Source of the DNA: Tridacna crocea
Taxonomy: Eukaryota; Mollusca; Bivalvia; Cardiida; Cardiidae
NCBI GenBank assembly: GCA_943736015.1
Contig: OX031069.1
Location: 24,619,235 to 24,683,234, forward strand
Reading direction: 5' to 3'
Length of the DNA stretch: 64,000 nt
In this document: in pieces, positions 11,799-23,487 of the stretch
Numbering within the stretch: the first letter of the stretch is position 1
How the letters are laid out: every line of letters starts with the position of its first letter
Notes under the pieces: generated by a model
Databases searched by the model: none
Seen by the model: only the letters and a program-made list of their open reading frames with translations
What the model was told of the DNA's origin: nothing
Position numbers and translations under genes: made by a program

Positions 11799-12130
11799 AT
11801 ATACTAGAAATATACAACAAAACGAACATTGTTTATATGACAAAAATGTTTCCATAATTAATATTCATACACATTATAGGCTATGTATATTCTAAAATAT
11901 GCCTAAGTCTTACGATTGTTTTGGGATTCTACTTCCAATTTCAAACGGTCTTCAATCAAGTATTGAATAAGTAATAGATCGAAGTGGATATTTACAGTGG
12001 TAAAATACAAATAGAGGGGTGGGGTCGTGGGATGTGATTGCGCCATTGAACGAGAAATTAATCGTGGAAAAGGTCGATCCACAAGTCGGATTGAGCAACC
12101 AATTAGCAATTAAGCGGACATTATGGTTAT

Positions 12131-12151
12131 GATATGATATGATATGATATT
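12131..12151 (+). repeat. (GATAT)n microsatellite
   Basis: About four perfect 5-bp units directly upstream of B3. Confidence 0.8.
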
Positions 12152-12164
12152 ATAAAATATGGTC

Positions 12165-12712
12165 AGCTACACTCAAAAAGGGGCATTTGGACATTTGCTT
12201 AAAGTGTCGTCTGGGATCAGCCTGCGCAGTCCGCGCAGGCTAATCTGAGATGACACTTTCCATGCGCGGATCCAGATATCTTTCTCCGAGGGGGTCCCAC
12301 CGAAAACGCACTCGTCTTATTATATGATACATTGATTTCTAGATTTTAGTGGATGTAAGCCGTTTACAAGAAAAGTCAACGTTTCCAGTTCTAATCATGG
12401 GGAGGTCTCCACATTTTGAACCCTTTTTAAATTTATGACTGTATTTTACATAAATGCTGTGCAATATCAAACCAGCCCCAATCACGAATCCGATAACCAC
12501 TTTTTTGCCAAAATTCCAGGGGGGGTCCGGACCCCCGGTCCCCCCCCCATCTGGATCCGCCCTTGCTTTCCTTTTTTATGTAATTTTCTGTTTGAGCAAG
12601 CCTACTGAAGAACAAAATCTAATGTAGACGTCAAGTCTCGCAGACCACGCAGGCTAATCTGAGACACACTTTACGCAAATGCCCGAATGCCCCTTTTCAC
12701 GTGTTGCAAGTC
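12165..12712. mobile_element. Family B element B3, split by element R
   Basis: Outer ends are AAAAAGGGGCATTTGGACAT and GCCCGAATGCCCCTTTTCAC. The first inner hairpin (GATCAGCCTGCGCAGTCC) is intact; the second has lost a few bases. R occupies the spacer between the two hairpins. Confidence 0.8.
12262..12565. mobile_element. Element R nested in B3
   Basis: GCGGATCCAGA near the left edge and TCTGGATCCGC near the right edge are inverted repeats. CTTTCC flanks both sides (12256-12261 and 12566-12571) as a candidate 6-bp target duplication. A G/C block with G7 and C9 runs lies at 12519-12549. Confidence 0.7.
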
Positions 12713-12827
12713 ATATGATGTAACGTTATTTTTATTTGATGTGATACGATACGTTATTGTTATAATGGTGACACTAACCGAGAATAAAGTATTTGCTATG
12801 TCAGATAGTGCTTATTTGCATGTTTAT

Positions 12828-13377
12828 CTTAAAGGTGGTTATTTAGATTTTTCACATCTCACCAAATTAAAAAAATATATACATGTACATCACATTCATA
12901 TGAAAAAACAATACAAATTATCAATAATTAAGAATCATAAAAAAATGATGGTATTCCCTTATTATAAGGCTACGTAGTCTCTTAAGTTATTTATAGATTT
13001 TGCGCCAAAAATGAAAAAAAAAAAAGCATTGTTGGAATGTCAAGTGACTAGCACGTGACTAATGAAGCATAAATTCCACAATATAACAAACATGTAATTA
13101 TTTTCCATAATGTTTTCTTTGATGTTATGTTTGAAGCTTCATCAGTGCTTTTCCGGTATGTAAATGAGCGAGTTGTTCATGTAAAAATAGACCGGGTTTC
13201 CCATCGTTGTCAACCTGGGCTGTAGTAAATGTCTAATTTCTCTTGTTGCCGGATGGTTTTCGATAACCAGGGTTTTATGAATGAAAATTAAAAGGATTTG
13301 GGAGTATTAGCATGATGTTTTTTTTTTTAATTTTTGTAAAATTTTCGTCCAAAAATCAAAAGGGCCACCTTTAAAGG
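12828..13377. mobile_element. Element N1
   Basis: About 550 bp bounded by CTTAAAGGTGG and CCACCTTTAAAG. It is collinear throughout with N2 (31983-32535): AAGGCTACGTAG, TTGCGCCAAAAAT, AGTGACTAGCACGTGACTAA and TCGGATGGTTTTCGA-like blocks. Non-coding; two collinear copies with matching ends support a discrete element. Confidence 0.75.
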
Positions 13378-13562
13378 TTCTTTGGTGTATCATTCATACA
13401 AAATCGCACGATAACCAAGTATAGGTGCACCAGGAAGAGATTAAAGAAACAGATTGTCTACAAAGTTCAAGTGTAGGGAAAATTATCGTGATTTACTGAT
13501 CTAGGCGATAAGGTTTCTTACTAAAGAACCTTACAATTGCAACACGAGCTAGACCCACCACC

Positions 13563-13930
13563 TTAAAGTCCCTGTAAAGTCCAAATATTGGCAATTTTCA
13601 CCGTTTATAAGTACCTCGAACATAATCCCGGATAACCCGTCACAACCCATATGTATAAGATCAAATATAACTCGAATGTGTCAGTTTCTGCATTGGTTGC
13701 CGTAAAATACGATTGCGAAAATGTACGGTGAAGCCCGTCGGTTTTAAGGACATCATTGATTGAGACAACCTTCGTTATCGTTCGTGTACTTTCGAGCTTG
13801 GCCTTCGGGAACGTCACGTGATACCATTGCATCTCATTAGTGCTACACTGTTTACGCTTTCACCAATCTAGTATGTCATCGGAGAGGAACGTTGCTTATT
13901 TTGAACCGTTTTCGTATTTAGATGTAGTAA
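13563..13930. repeat. Family L repeat, uninterrupted copy
   Basis: Collinear with the flanks of M1 (4121-4263 plus 5419-5600). At 13705-13720 the sequence runs straight through the point where M1 sits in the other copy. Confidence 0.7.
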
Positions 13931-14214
13931 ACTCTTCCTGTATTGATGATATATAGGATCTGACATGAGTTGGCTTTTGAGATAAGATTTTATCAAACGA
14001 GTCAGGAAAATGTTTATAAGCGAGCCTTTGGCGATCTTAATAACATTTTCCATGACGAGTTCCTTGAGGAGTTTAATAAAATCTTATATCAAACGCCAAC
14101 AAATGTCAGATTCTTTTTATCACATGACGATATTTCAGTAAATAAAGATCGGATTATGCAAAAACATTCATAAGTGCACCCGCGGTATTTTCCATGACAC
14201 CCATTCACTTATAC

Positions 14215-15480
14215 GAGGGTCAGTCAAAAATAAGTGAGCACTGCCTCATAACTTTTTTTATTTTTTTACGTAGGCTAACAAAACTTGGCACGATTGTTCA
14301 TTAATGTCTCGTGCAAAACTTGCGCGGGCTGTTACATGACGTCACGTAAATATGACGTCATTACAAAACTGCCATGGCGGACGGTGCGTTCAGGCTGACG
14401 CGCGACGAACAAGTAACATATATTAAGATTGAGGCTAGGCGGGGTAAAAGCGCGATAGAAATTCAGAAAGCACTCGAGGAAGTAGGTTCAGAGTTCATAC
14501 TTCCATATAGTTCTATCACCCGATGGGTAAGACAATTCAACAACGGGCGCAATACAGTTAGCAACAAGCACCTGTGAAAATGTGTAAAATGTTGCAAAAC
14601 TGCTGAACGATGACAGAAGATATTCATGTGATGAAATTGCTCATGAGTTGGACATAAGTCACGGGTCAGTTCATCGAATTTTAACGGAACGTCTGCAAAT
14701 GAGAAAGATCGCGGCCCGATGGGTGCCCCACATGCTGTCGGAAAGTGAAAAACACCAACGTGTAAACATTGCCCGTAAACTTCTAAAAAGATGGCGATGA
14801 AATGTTTCAACGAATCGTTGCAATCGATGAGACATGGATTCGGTCTTTTGAACCCGAATTAAAGCGCCAAAGCAGTGAATGGCATACAAACAACTCCCCA
14901 AGACCCGTAAAATTTCGTCGAAGTCAGAACTGTGCCAAAATGTTGATGATCTTTGCGTATGATTTTCGTGGAGTATTGACGGCACACAGGGTACCAACTG
15001 GTGAGACTGTGAATAAAGAGTACTATAAGATGTATATTAGAACAATACTTCGTCCAGCAATACGCCGAAAGCGCCAGGAGATGATTGACCGCACGCCGCT
15101 AATTTTACACGATAACGCGTCACCCCATAAAGCCAACGTTGTCAAGGAGCTGCTGGAGTCATACCAGTGGGAAGTTCTTGATCATCCCCCCTACTCCCCT
15201 GACTTGAGCCCCCCCTGACTTTGATTTGTTCCCAAAAATTAAGGAGCCCTTACGGGGAATACGCTAGAGTTTGGATGAACTTGAGTGTGCCGTGAACAGG
15301 GAGGTACGACGAATCAACTTTGGTAGCCTAGCAACCGGCATCCAAGCGTTGTCAAAGAGATGGAATTCTGTCATGCAGTCCAGGGGAGATTACTTTGAGG
15401 GATTATAAGCACTTCATTTGTTTACTATGCAGTTTTAGAAAGTTATTAGGCAGTGCTCATTCATTTTTGACCGACCTTCG
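14215..15480 (+). mobile_element. mariner transposon, non-autonomous by decay
   Basis: A 1266-bp element with TA on both sides (14213-14214 and 15481-15482). The ends, starting CGAGGGTCAGTCAAAAATAA, are ~40-bp inverted repeats with a handful of mismatches. Length, TA target and encoded DD34D protein fit the mariner family. The family K copy K2 holds the same host sequence with a single TA and no insert (near 23907), which defines the insertion exactly. Confidence 0.95.
14374..15408 (+). pseudogene. mariner transposase (DD34D), inactivated
   Basis: The protein would bind the element ends and catalyse cut-and-paste transposition at TA. The frame opens at 14374 (MADGAFRLTRDEQ...), with a helix-turn-helix-like N-terminal region, but stops at 14577. 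The reading continues in another frame with SHGSVHRIL and the mariner linker motif WVPHML, and shifts again near 14793. The catalytic domain follows: IDETW (Asp codon 14825-14827), HDNASPH (Asp 15111-15113) and YSPDLSPPDFDLF (Asp 15217-15219), with 34 residues between the second and third Asp. A run of seven C at 15209-15215 adds a base just before the third Asp, and an in-frame TAG follows near 15263. The C-terminus ends at 15408. Size matches the usual ~345 residues. Several independent breaks mean this copy cannot encode an active enzyme. Confidence 0.93.
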
Positions 15481-15590
15481 TATGAAATGTGTACAAAATG
15501 ACGTCAAAAATGACGTCCCACAAATGTGATATCAAACGTGTATAAGATGAGAAAACAAGGGAGGTTATGTGATAAAAATCAGTAATCGAT

Positions 15591-16362
15591 GATCAGCCTG
15601 TGTCGTCTTTTTGTTTACAATGTCAAAAAACTTACATTTTTCAGCCTAGAATTGGACAAAACGATCTTGAAAGAAGATTTCAACGCCTTGAGTGATCACG
15701 TGGTGTTTACATCACTATTACGTCATTGCGAAGATTTACGACGCGAAATCGGCTAACCGTCGGCGATTATCCATGTAAACAAACAGAAAATGTAGCATAG
15801 TAGGAATTATTCTAGTTTCAAAATTCTTTTTCTGCCATTGACTGGAACTTTTACAAACTGCACATTTACGTATCGTGCAAATCATGATCGCCATATTCTT
15901 ACATGGTAAAAATGAAAGATGTTTATTTTATAAACAGTTTTTAGTTGTTATTTTTTATACATTTGCACTTTACTGAGACTTTAAGGTCCGTACAAGCCAA
16001 CCATTCTTTTCTAAACTCTTAATTCTATTCAAGAATAATACAGTAAGGACATTTCTGATTTGCCAGACTAAATTAGAAAATACGTTACTTCGCCATTGAG
16101 AAAATTATTTAGAAATGGACAAAGAATGAAATTGAGAGTTGTTAGTGAAAATGGACCCGTGTAACTATGGTAACACAGTCACATGATCCAATCTAAAAAT
16201 GGACTCTAATAGTCTACTACGTTCTGGTATACCATCTAATTCCTGAACCCTTTCCCAAACAATTCTGGCGAAGATACGTGTATGTTTTAAAAACATTGTG
16301 GGAAAAGTAAAATTGTTAAGGTCGATCATATCATTAGAACTGATTTTGTGTTTAAATTTTAA
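15591..16362. repeat. Unassigned DNA with a degenerate I copy (I5)
   Basis: 15985-16159 has I-like ends (GGTCCGTACAAGCCAACCATTC ... GTTGTTAGTGAAAATGGACCC, abbreviated here) and an internal AGAATAA, but the palindrome is badly eroded. The rest is AT-rich with no coding signal. Confidence 0.4.
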
Positions 16363-16586
16363 CCCAGTACCACACAATCCCTACTTGAGACGACCCAGAG
16401 AAAGAAGCCTTTAAAAACAATGTGGGAACAGGAGAAAATGCTGGTAACCAGCATGTCTCCTTTTTCCACATGTTTTCTACCCTTCAAAAAACAAATTTCA
16501 AAATTTTTAGTCACTTTTATTTTGTCGTCTGTAAATGCTTTCGATTTGGACAAGCCTTAAGTAGGCGACTGTCGTTTGGTAATTAG
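16363..16586 (+). mobile_element. Family A hairpin MITE
   Basis: TTAA at 16359-16362 and TTAT at 16587-16590. Left end CCCAGTACCACACAATCCC; right end GTCGTTTGGTAATTAG. The right hairpin arm has lost bases (CAGCATGTCTCC). Confidence 0.88.
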
Positions 16587-17008
16587 TTATAGGATTTGTT
16601 TTCAGTTTTAAACTGAAATTCATGATAACGATTAAATTGTAAATATCGGTCAAGGACTTCATCAGAACATTTCCAAATGCACGCTGCTTACGTCACAGGC
16701 CGTGTTGGGACCTACAAAAACTATTCCGAATTTCACAAAGAATTAAACATTCTAAAGAAGACGGAAATAATTATTTATTTGGCATACTGAGGAAAAATGT
16801 ATGAAAAGGTGCAAGTTTTACCCGTTGCAAGCTTTACTCTTTTTTTCTCTTTACGTATAAACTGGTTTCAAGAAGATGGTAAGCATGCGTGAAAAGTCAC
16901 GACTGAACAATAACTGGTAATATCAAGTTTAAATTCAAGGTCGGTTTCGTCACGGAAATTTTGAATTCGATCCGAGACATTAACTATATACGTATTTATA
17001 TTGTTTAA

Positions 17009-17194
17009 CTCTTTACCACACAATTCTGTGATTTTACGACCTTGATGGGTAAGGTTTTTGAAAACATGGGAAAAGTAGAAAGGGCTTGTAACGAGTACTT
17101 GGTCTTTTTCGCCCATGATGTTTTCTATCCTTTTCAAAGATAGAAATCATAATTTTAGTACGAAATACCGTTAGGGTCATCGCCTTTGAATGTG
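17009..17194 (+). mobile_element. Family A hairpin MITE, degenerate
   Basis: TTAA at 17005-17008, then CTCTTTACCACACAATTC. The hairpin is eroded (GGGCTTGTAACGAGTACTTGG) and the right end is poorly defined, running into the palindrome at 17195. Confidence 0.6.
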
Positions 17195-17459
17195 TTAATT
17201 TGAAACATGATACTCGATAGTACGATGACGACAACGAAAAACAACGAAACTACGATGGTGAAAACGCGATAGTACGATGACGATTACACGACACTAAGAT
17301 GGTGAAACCACGACAATATCGCAGTATCATCGTCGTACTATCGTGGTTTCACCATCGCAGTATAGTTTTATCGTCATCGTAATATCGCACTGTCACCATC
17401 GTAGTTTCGTTGTTTCCCGTTATCGTCATCGTACTATCGAGTATCGTGTTTCAAATTAA
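17195..17459. repeat. Near-perfect 265-bp palindrome
   Basis: Arms of ~130 bp start TTAATTTGAAACATGATACT and end AGTATCGTGTTTCAAATTAA. Each arm repeats the words GATAGTACGATGACGA and ACGATGGTGAAA. TTAA is at both edges, so it could be a TTAA-targeted foldback element. No other copy is in the window. Confidence 0.85.
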
Positions 17460-17609
17460 ATCATTCATGGGCAATGGCCCTAATGGTATTCCGTATTTTA
17501 GCCGCAGCTGATTCTTTCCTTAAGTAAATGCTTCCCATATAGTTGAGTTCAAAATTTTCGCGGGTAAGGAGTTTTCAATATGACCAAATTAACTCTTAGG
17601 TTGGTAAGC

Positions 17610-17688
17610 GCGATTCACCGACTTTTTGCAGACAGTGTAGATCAAGATCAGACTGCATCTGATCTGTGATCTACATTTTCCGATAGGG
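17610..17688. repeat. Family C hairpin
   Basis: GTGTAGATCAAGATCAGACTG ... ATCTGATCTGTGATCTACA (first block one base long of the exact arm) with the tip collapsed to GCATCTGAT. Another, weaker C copy lies at 17978-18040. Confidence 0.65.
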
Positions 17689-18175
17689 TTATATTTTCCT
17701 TCAAATATATAACCGTTGAAATGGCCAAATTGGGATTTTGTTATAGGCTTAAAAGGTTCATTTTATGTACCTGGCAGGAGAAGGGTAAATGCATAAATTA
17801 GTGAACCAGGAAAATTAGTGCATTTCTTTGCATGGCAACGCACCCATTGCACGTCAACACATTTAGAATTCAATATGTATCCGGGTATGCGTCCTCTGCC
17901 CTGTTATTGAAAGTCTGTTAAACGAAAGAGTTACTGAAGTTCTCAACATCAACTCCCAAAAAAGCGAATAGTGAACATTATAGATCCAAGATCAGAATGC
18001 ACAGAATGCACTGACTTTCACTCTGATCTTTGCTATATATAGTTGAATACTTTTTTCTTTTTTTTTTTAACTTTTCCGGTCAAATTGAAACTTGCCATTC
18101 TATTTTCTTTTAGTCCGTTCTATATTTTTTGAAAAAGTTTCGGCCTGTAAACTTCGTTCAGGAAAGATAACTCGC

Positions 18176-18885
18176 CTATATGGGTCATTCTCTGAAGTCG
18201 AGACTGGGATTAATCGCATTTTAGTGGTTTTTGAAACTAACTACATTCTGACATGTAGTTAGTGTATTACATTGATTCATGTTTTTACAAAACTTTGCTG
18301 GTAATTTGCAAACATTGAGACATTTTGGTATTGTAGAAAATGACCTTGAACTTGACACCTGTGTAAGATTTGTCTTTACCATCACAATGAAGTCTAAAGC
18401 TAATTTTCTTAAATGTTTATAGAAATATTGCTTTTTTTAACGGTCATATTGTAGTATACATTGATTTTTTAACATATAAACATACGCAGGTAATTTTTTC
18501 GTCAGTATACATGTGTAAAGATACTACCATGTACCTGTGCAACAAAACTGTCGGAAAACGTTCAGGCTTTTTTTCATTTTCAAATTATCAGGAAACTTAA
18601 ATTAGTATTTTGGGTACGTTACGGTTTGTTGAGGGTGGTATAGAGATATATAGATTTTAAACAATGGTGTAATTTTACCATGTATCTGGAAAATGATATA
18701 AAATGTCCCCGTTATGGAAGAGACATAGCGTTATGGAAAAGACGCATGAGTGACGGTAGAGACTTGACATGTTTCATTCCAAGAACTAGTTGTAAATGTT
18801 TGTAATCGATGATAATAACAACTAAATCAATCAAAACTTTTAATTCATAAATCTGATTAACACTAAAAGTCAATCCAATTTGAAA
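18176..18885. other. Unassigned DNA, possible left end of a 4.4-kb element
   Basis: CTATATGGGTCATTCTCTGA at 18177-18196 recurs inverted near 22563-22582, and TGACGGTAGAGAC-like words occur near 18750 and again near 21560 and 22350. This may be one interrupted element, but no TSD or transposase was seen. Confidence 0.3.
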
Positions 18886-21300
18886 ACAAGAGGACCATGA
18901 TGGTCCTATATCGCTCACCTGAATACTAAGCAGTAAAGGTCAACAACTACCGAGTTCAATGCCAAATGATAATGAAACGAGCAGCAAATTGTCGCAAGAT
19001 ACGCCTGTCCCACAGCCAGGTGTCGAGGAGGTATAATAAATGCAAAGGGCAGGTAATGCAACAGCTATATTTACAAAGTCTCAAGGTGACAAAGTTCTGT
19101 TCTGGACAAGCAAGAAATACTGTATAAATGAAGATCAAAGTGAAATCGGCGTTGGGTAGAGTTATTGTTCTTGAGCGTAATATTGCAACAAATATGCATT
19201 CCAAGCTTGAAGTCGGTCTAACTTAAGATGACAAAGTTATATTCCTCACAAGCACTAAATGATGTAAAAATGAAGATCAAAGGGAAGTACCTCGAAGACA
19301 GTACACAGTGGAGTTACAAATCTTGCATACTGCACTTCCAAATATTGCAACAAATAAGCGTACCACATTTCAAGCCATTCCTACTAATGATGACAAAGTT
19401 TTGCTCCAGACAAGCAAGAAATGCTATAGAAATGAAGATCAAAGGGGAATAACTCAAAATTCGTGCTAGGAAGAGTTTTGGTTCTTTTGCACTGCACTCC
19501 TTATTATTGCAACAAACACAAATGCCAAGTTTTAAGTTTGGAGATGAAAAAATATGCTCCGAACAAAGAACTACATGTATTTTAAAGAATTTTCAACTTC
19601 AAGGGCAAATAACTCCTGTCATTCTAATCCGATTAGACCAATAACTGAACCCATCCGAGATCTTATCGCCATATATATTCTGACCAAGTTTGGTGCTGAC
19701 TGGTTAATAATTGTAGATGCTAAAGTGTAAACAAGAAGAATTTTAAAAAATTCCTTCTCTATGTTAAATCATGGAACCAAAAACATAGGGCCAATTTCCA
19801 TGCCAGGGTCATAGTTTGAAATATTTTGGTAGAGGGCCAGTAGATGATGCTACATGCTACATATGAAAGCTCTAGCCCTTACGGTTTTGGACAAACAGAC
19901 TGTTAAAGATTTCCTTCTTTTTCTCTGAGTGAAATCCGAGAACCCACAACATGGATCACTTTCCACACTGGGGCTATAATTTGAAGTATTTTGGTAGAGG
20001 GCCACTAGATGATGCTACATACCATGCCTTACATGAGTGCTCTAGCCCTTAAGGTTTGGGACAAGATTTTTAAAAATTTCTTCTTTATCTCTATGTGAAA
20101 TCTGAAAACTCACAACATAGGGCCAATTTCAACACCAGCGCCATAATTTGAAGTATTTTGGTAGAGGGCCACTAAAGTCTGTAGGGCCTCATCCAAGGAA
20201 CATTCCTGCCAAGTTTTATCAAGATTGCCCATCTTGTTTTGGAGGAGAGGATTTTCAAAGAAATTGTTTACCGACGGACGGACAGATGGACGGACAAACA
20301 GACGACGGACGATGAACGATCACAATAACTCATACCCAGAGCACATAAAGGGTCACCAGATGATGCTACATGCAAAATATGAATGCTCTTGCCCTTATGG
20401 TTTGTTATAAGAAGATTTTAAAAGATTTCCTTCTATGATTTTATGTAAAATAGTGTGCGCCCGGGCAGAGCCCAAATATGATCCCATGGGGATAATTTTA
20501 ACAATTTTTATAAAGGGTCACTAGATGATGCTACATGCAAAATATGAATGCTCTAGTCCGTATGGTTTGTCACAAGTATATTTCCTTCTTTGTTTCTATG
20601 TAAAATAGGGTGTGCCCGGGCAGAGCCTAAATATGACCGCAGAGGGATAATTTTAACAATTTTAGAAGAGGATCGTCAGATAATGCTACATGATATGAAT
20701 GCTCTAGCCATTATGGTTTGTCAGAAGAGGATTTTTAAAGATTTCCTTCTTTGTTTCTATGTAAAATAGGCGCTCCCGGGCAAAGCCCAAATATGACCCC
20801 AGGGGAATAATTTTAACATTTTCGTAAGGGGTCACCCAATGATGCTTCAAACAAAATATGAATGTTCTCAGCCTTACGGTTTGTCACAAGAAGATTTAAA
20901 AAAAAAAATCCATTTTCAGCCATTTTGTTGCCATGGCAACCAGAGTTTTTGACGGAATTAAATTCTTGTAATACTTTTTGTAGAGCTTCATCCAAGGAAC
21001 AATCCTGCCAGATTTTATCAGGATTGGCTGTCTGGTTTTGGAGGAGAAGATTTTTAAAGAAATTGTTAACGGACGGACGGACACATGGACGTGCAGTCTT
21101 AAAAGAGGACACTTGTGGGGTCGAATTGCTCTTTATTAAATGCAACCCCACAAGTCGATTTTTTAACCCCACTAATCCCTAACCCTAATACCTACCAGAT
21201 GGACAGAATGCAACCCCATACAGACCCCACAACGTCCGTCTCGTAAGGGCGGACGGACGGACGACGGACGATGACCGATCACAATAGCTCGGTCGAGGTT
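18886..21300 (-). mobile_element. Long non-coding element X with ~165-bp internal repeats
   Basis: Starts AGAGGACCATGATGGTCC and ends in GGACGG-rich DNA then CGATCACAATAGCTCGG. A unit containing GGTAGAGGGCCACTAGATGATGCTACAT (shown in part as GGGCCACTAGATGATGC) recurs at about 19830, 19994, 20160, 20345, 20517, 20672 and 20827, 150-180 bp apart. GTTGCCATGGCAACCAGAG near 20930 and TTCCTGCCAAGTTTTATC near 20207 recur inverted in Y (40501-42000), so X and Y are opposite-strand members of one family. No protein domain found. The right part holds a small extra insert at about 21090-21235. Confidence 0.7.
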
Positions 21301-21364
21301 AGATCTATTATCGTGAATGGATAGCAAACTCATGGATAATAAAATAAAAACCGTTTAGATTCGT

Positions 21365-21393
21365 GGGGAGCAAGGGCGGGGGTGGGGGGGGGG
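21365..21393 (+). other. Potential G-quadruplex
   Basis: Guanine runs of 4, 3, 5 and 10 with loops of 5, 1 and 1 bases (GGGCGGGGGTGGGGGGGGGG in its core). Lies just outside element X. Confidence 0.55.
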
Positions 21394-21399
21394 ATCATG

Positions 21400-23030
21400 A
21401 ATTTGTGAACTGTGGCCGTATGTACGTAAAACTATTGACAAAGGGCTTAAAACTCAAGAACAACAGCATCAATATTGAGAATATAAAATTTCCATGTTAG
21501 TTAAATGCGTCATAAATCAGTTAGTATAGGAATATGATAATATTTTGTCTCTATCGTTACGAGACGGTAGAGACACGGTCTTCACCATCACGGTGACTAG
21601 CGTAATGGAGGAGACTGTGACGGTAGTGACAAATTCATGAAAACATGTGATTCCCTGGCCGTATGACCTTTGACAATGACAAACAACAAATATATTGTAA
21701 ATGTGACATCTGATTCATAAACAAACTGTGGAAGTTCGATTGTAATACAGTAAACTTTTATTTTGATGAGCGTTTGGTAAAGACTGCATAAAAAGTACGG
21801 TTTTAGCAAAGAAAACTTACCACTGTGTTTTCATGGGCCATCGTCAATGGTCAGGTTGGCGGAAAAAGAAGTGTGTTCCGAATCATTGTGACATCATACA
21901 GAGACGTAATTTGACAGGGTAATAAATCGTTATCTGTATTTTTTACACAACTTTAAGTCTGTGACGGTAAAGAAAAATATTCGTGGGACAGTTTGAGTAA
22001 AAATTTGAAGTTGAAAAAAATTGAAACAAAATGAAATTTTGGTAAAATTAGCGGACAAGTTAAAGACGTGCACCTCTTCACGATATAATGATACCATAAC
22101 TGATTTGTAATAAGCTTGATGAATCCGTCTTTCATGTTATGATATATTGGCTACATAAAATGGGACAATATTGACATGAGCGTGACGGTAATTTTAGAGG
22201 TGATATTCAACTGTTTGTTTAAAGTTATGTTTAATACATTTTACTATAGATACACTTTCAATCATAATCATTTGGCCTTCAAGTCATTTAAAGAGTCTTT
22301 TAACCCTCAATCGTTTACCATTTTTGATAAATATAGAGTTGAAAAGTCTCTGCCGTCACGATATGTCTCACGTTGTGACGGTAATTTAACTGAATCATAA
22401 CAGGCATTTTTATCACAATATCAACTGTATTTCACTACATGTCTAATTTGACAAAGTTTAAAAAGGGTATAAAATACTGTTGAAGGTGGATTTATGTGGA
22501 ATACATCATTTTTAAAGAAACGCAACGACTGGGACAAAAAAGGTGTGTGAAATAATATGTTCTCAGAGAATGACCCATATATGCCTTGGCATTCACATCG
22601 CCAACATGTGGGCATTTATTCTTAAACGCTTCTGTATGTTCTGCAAGAGAACTGCAGCCATTCTGCGTGATCGGGATACACTCGGTCAACAATGCTGGAC
22701 CGATCGGCATTTTTCTGTACTGGATCCACATACTTCGGTAAGATTTCGGCAACCTTTCGCATACTGTTCGGCGTATCACTGCCAAACGAGCCCCGTTTGC
22801 CAAGCTCCGCCCATTTTCATCTTGAAAGCTCCCCGAAATTAGCCATTTTTCATCTAGAACCCTTCGACAAGCAATCGGGGTTGTAGTGGAGGGCAGGCCT
22901 AAGAGAGAAACAACTCGACCGGACTTGCTGAATGAGTATATACCATCAAGTATATTTGAGCCATGCCCTCTAAAAGGAGGGCTGAATGCATCTCCACGAC
23001 GTATGATACCACTCCAGATCATCACATAGT
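21400..23030. other. Unassigned DNA with an unrecognised minus-strand open frame
   Basis: The minus strand is open for 177 codons at 22492-23025 (starts MMIWSGIIRRGDAF). The composition looks less random than most open stretches here and MIWSGII is loosely like a transposase strand motif, but no catalytic residues or known domain could be placed. I do not assign a function. The upstream 21540-22400 is AT-rich with scattered GTGACGGTA words. Confidence 0.25.
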
Positions 23031-23052
23031 TATTGAACCATTACAGCCACTT

Positions 23053-23203
23053 TTTGAACAACCGACTTAATCATGAGGTAGACTGGTCCTTTGACTTACA
23101 GAATATTTACCAATATCGAAGAGTAGAGGCCCAGGTCAGCCTGCGCAGTCCGCGCAGGCTGACCTGGGCCGATACTCTTCGCAGATGCATTAAGCCCCCT
23201 ATT
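23053..23203. mobile_element. Family D hairpin element
   Basis: Core CAGGTCAGCCTGCGCAGTCC and complement, flanked by GACTGGTCCTTTGAC on the left and GCATTAAGCCCCCTATT on the right. Collinear with 58567-58725. Confidence 0.75.
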
Positions 23204-23487
23204 CACAGAGTACGGCTCATTACAAGAAGTTCTCTGCAGTTCCAGGAGGTTGCGAGTCAAGTGTTTATCCATCTATTGTGTTACTGAAAGCAAGGGTAGA
23301 CCACATAGTAAGCATAACCATGTGTTCTTTTGTGTCCTTAAATGGTTTGCTTGTGAAAAAAAGTACGTAAAAAAAAAAAAGAAAAAGGTGATTACTAACA
23401 TTTTCTCCTGCGTCCACAATGTTTGTACCTTGTTATAATGCAGGAGTGTACAGGAAAATATTTAACGGCGTAAAGGGGAAAAAAAAG

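Larger units (their letters stand above)
13947..15590. mobile_element. Family K element K1, split by a mariner
   Basis: The left end has a palindrome (GATCTGACATGAGTTGGC ... GCCAACAAATGTCAGATTC) whose centre is GCGAGCCTTTGGCGATC. Downstream blocks TATCACATGACGATATTTC, GTGCACCCGCGG and, past the mariner, TGACGTCAAAAATGACGTC and TGATATCAAACGTGTATAAG match K2 in reverse order and orientation. Confidence 0.8.

Noticed and set aside
21155..21192. Telomere-like words (CCCTAACCCTAA) near the end of X
   Set aside because: Only two short units (AATCCCTAACCCTAATA), not an array.
22492..23025. 177-codon minus-strand frame as a Tc1-like transposase
   Set aside because: Only a short loose similarity (MIWSGII); no DDE/DDD residues, no PDLNP-type motif and no helix-turn-helix could be placed.
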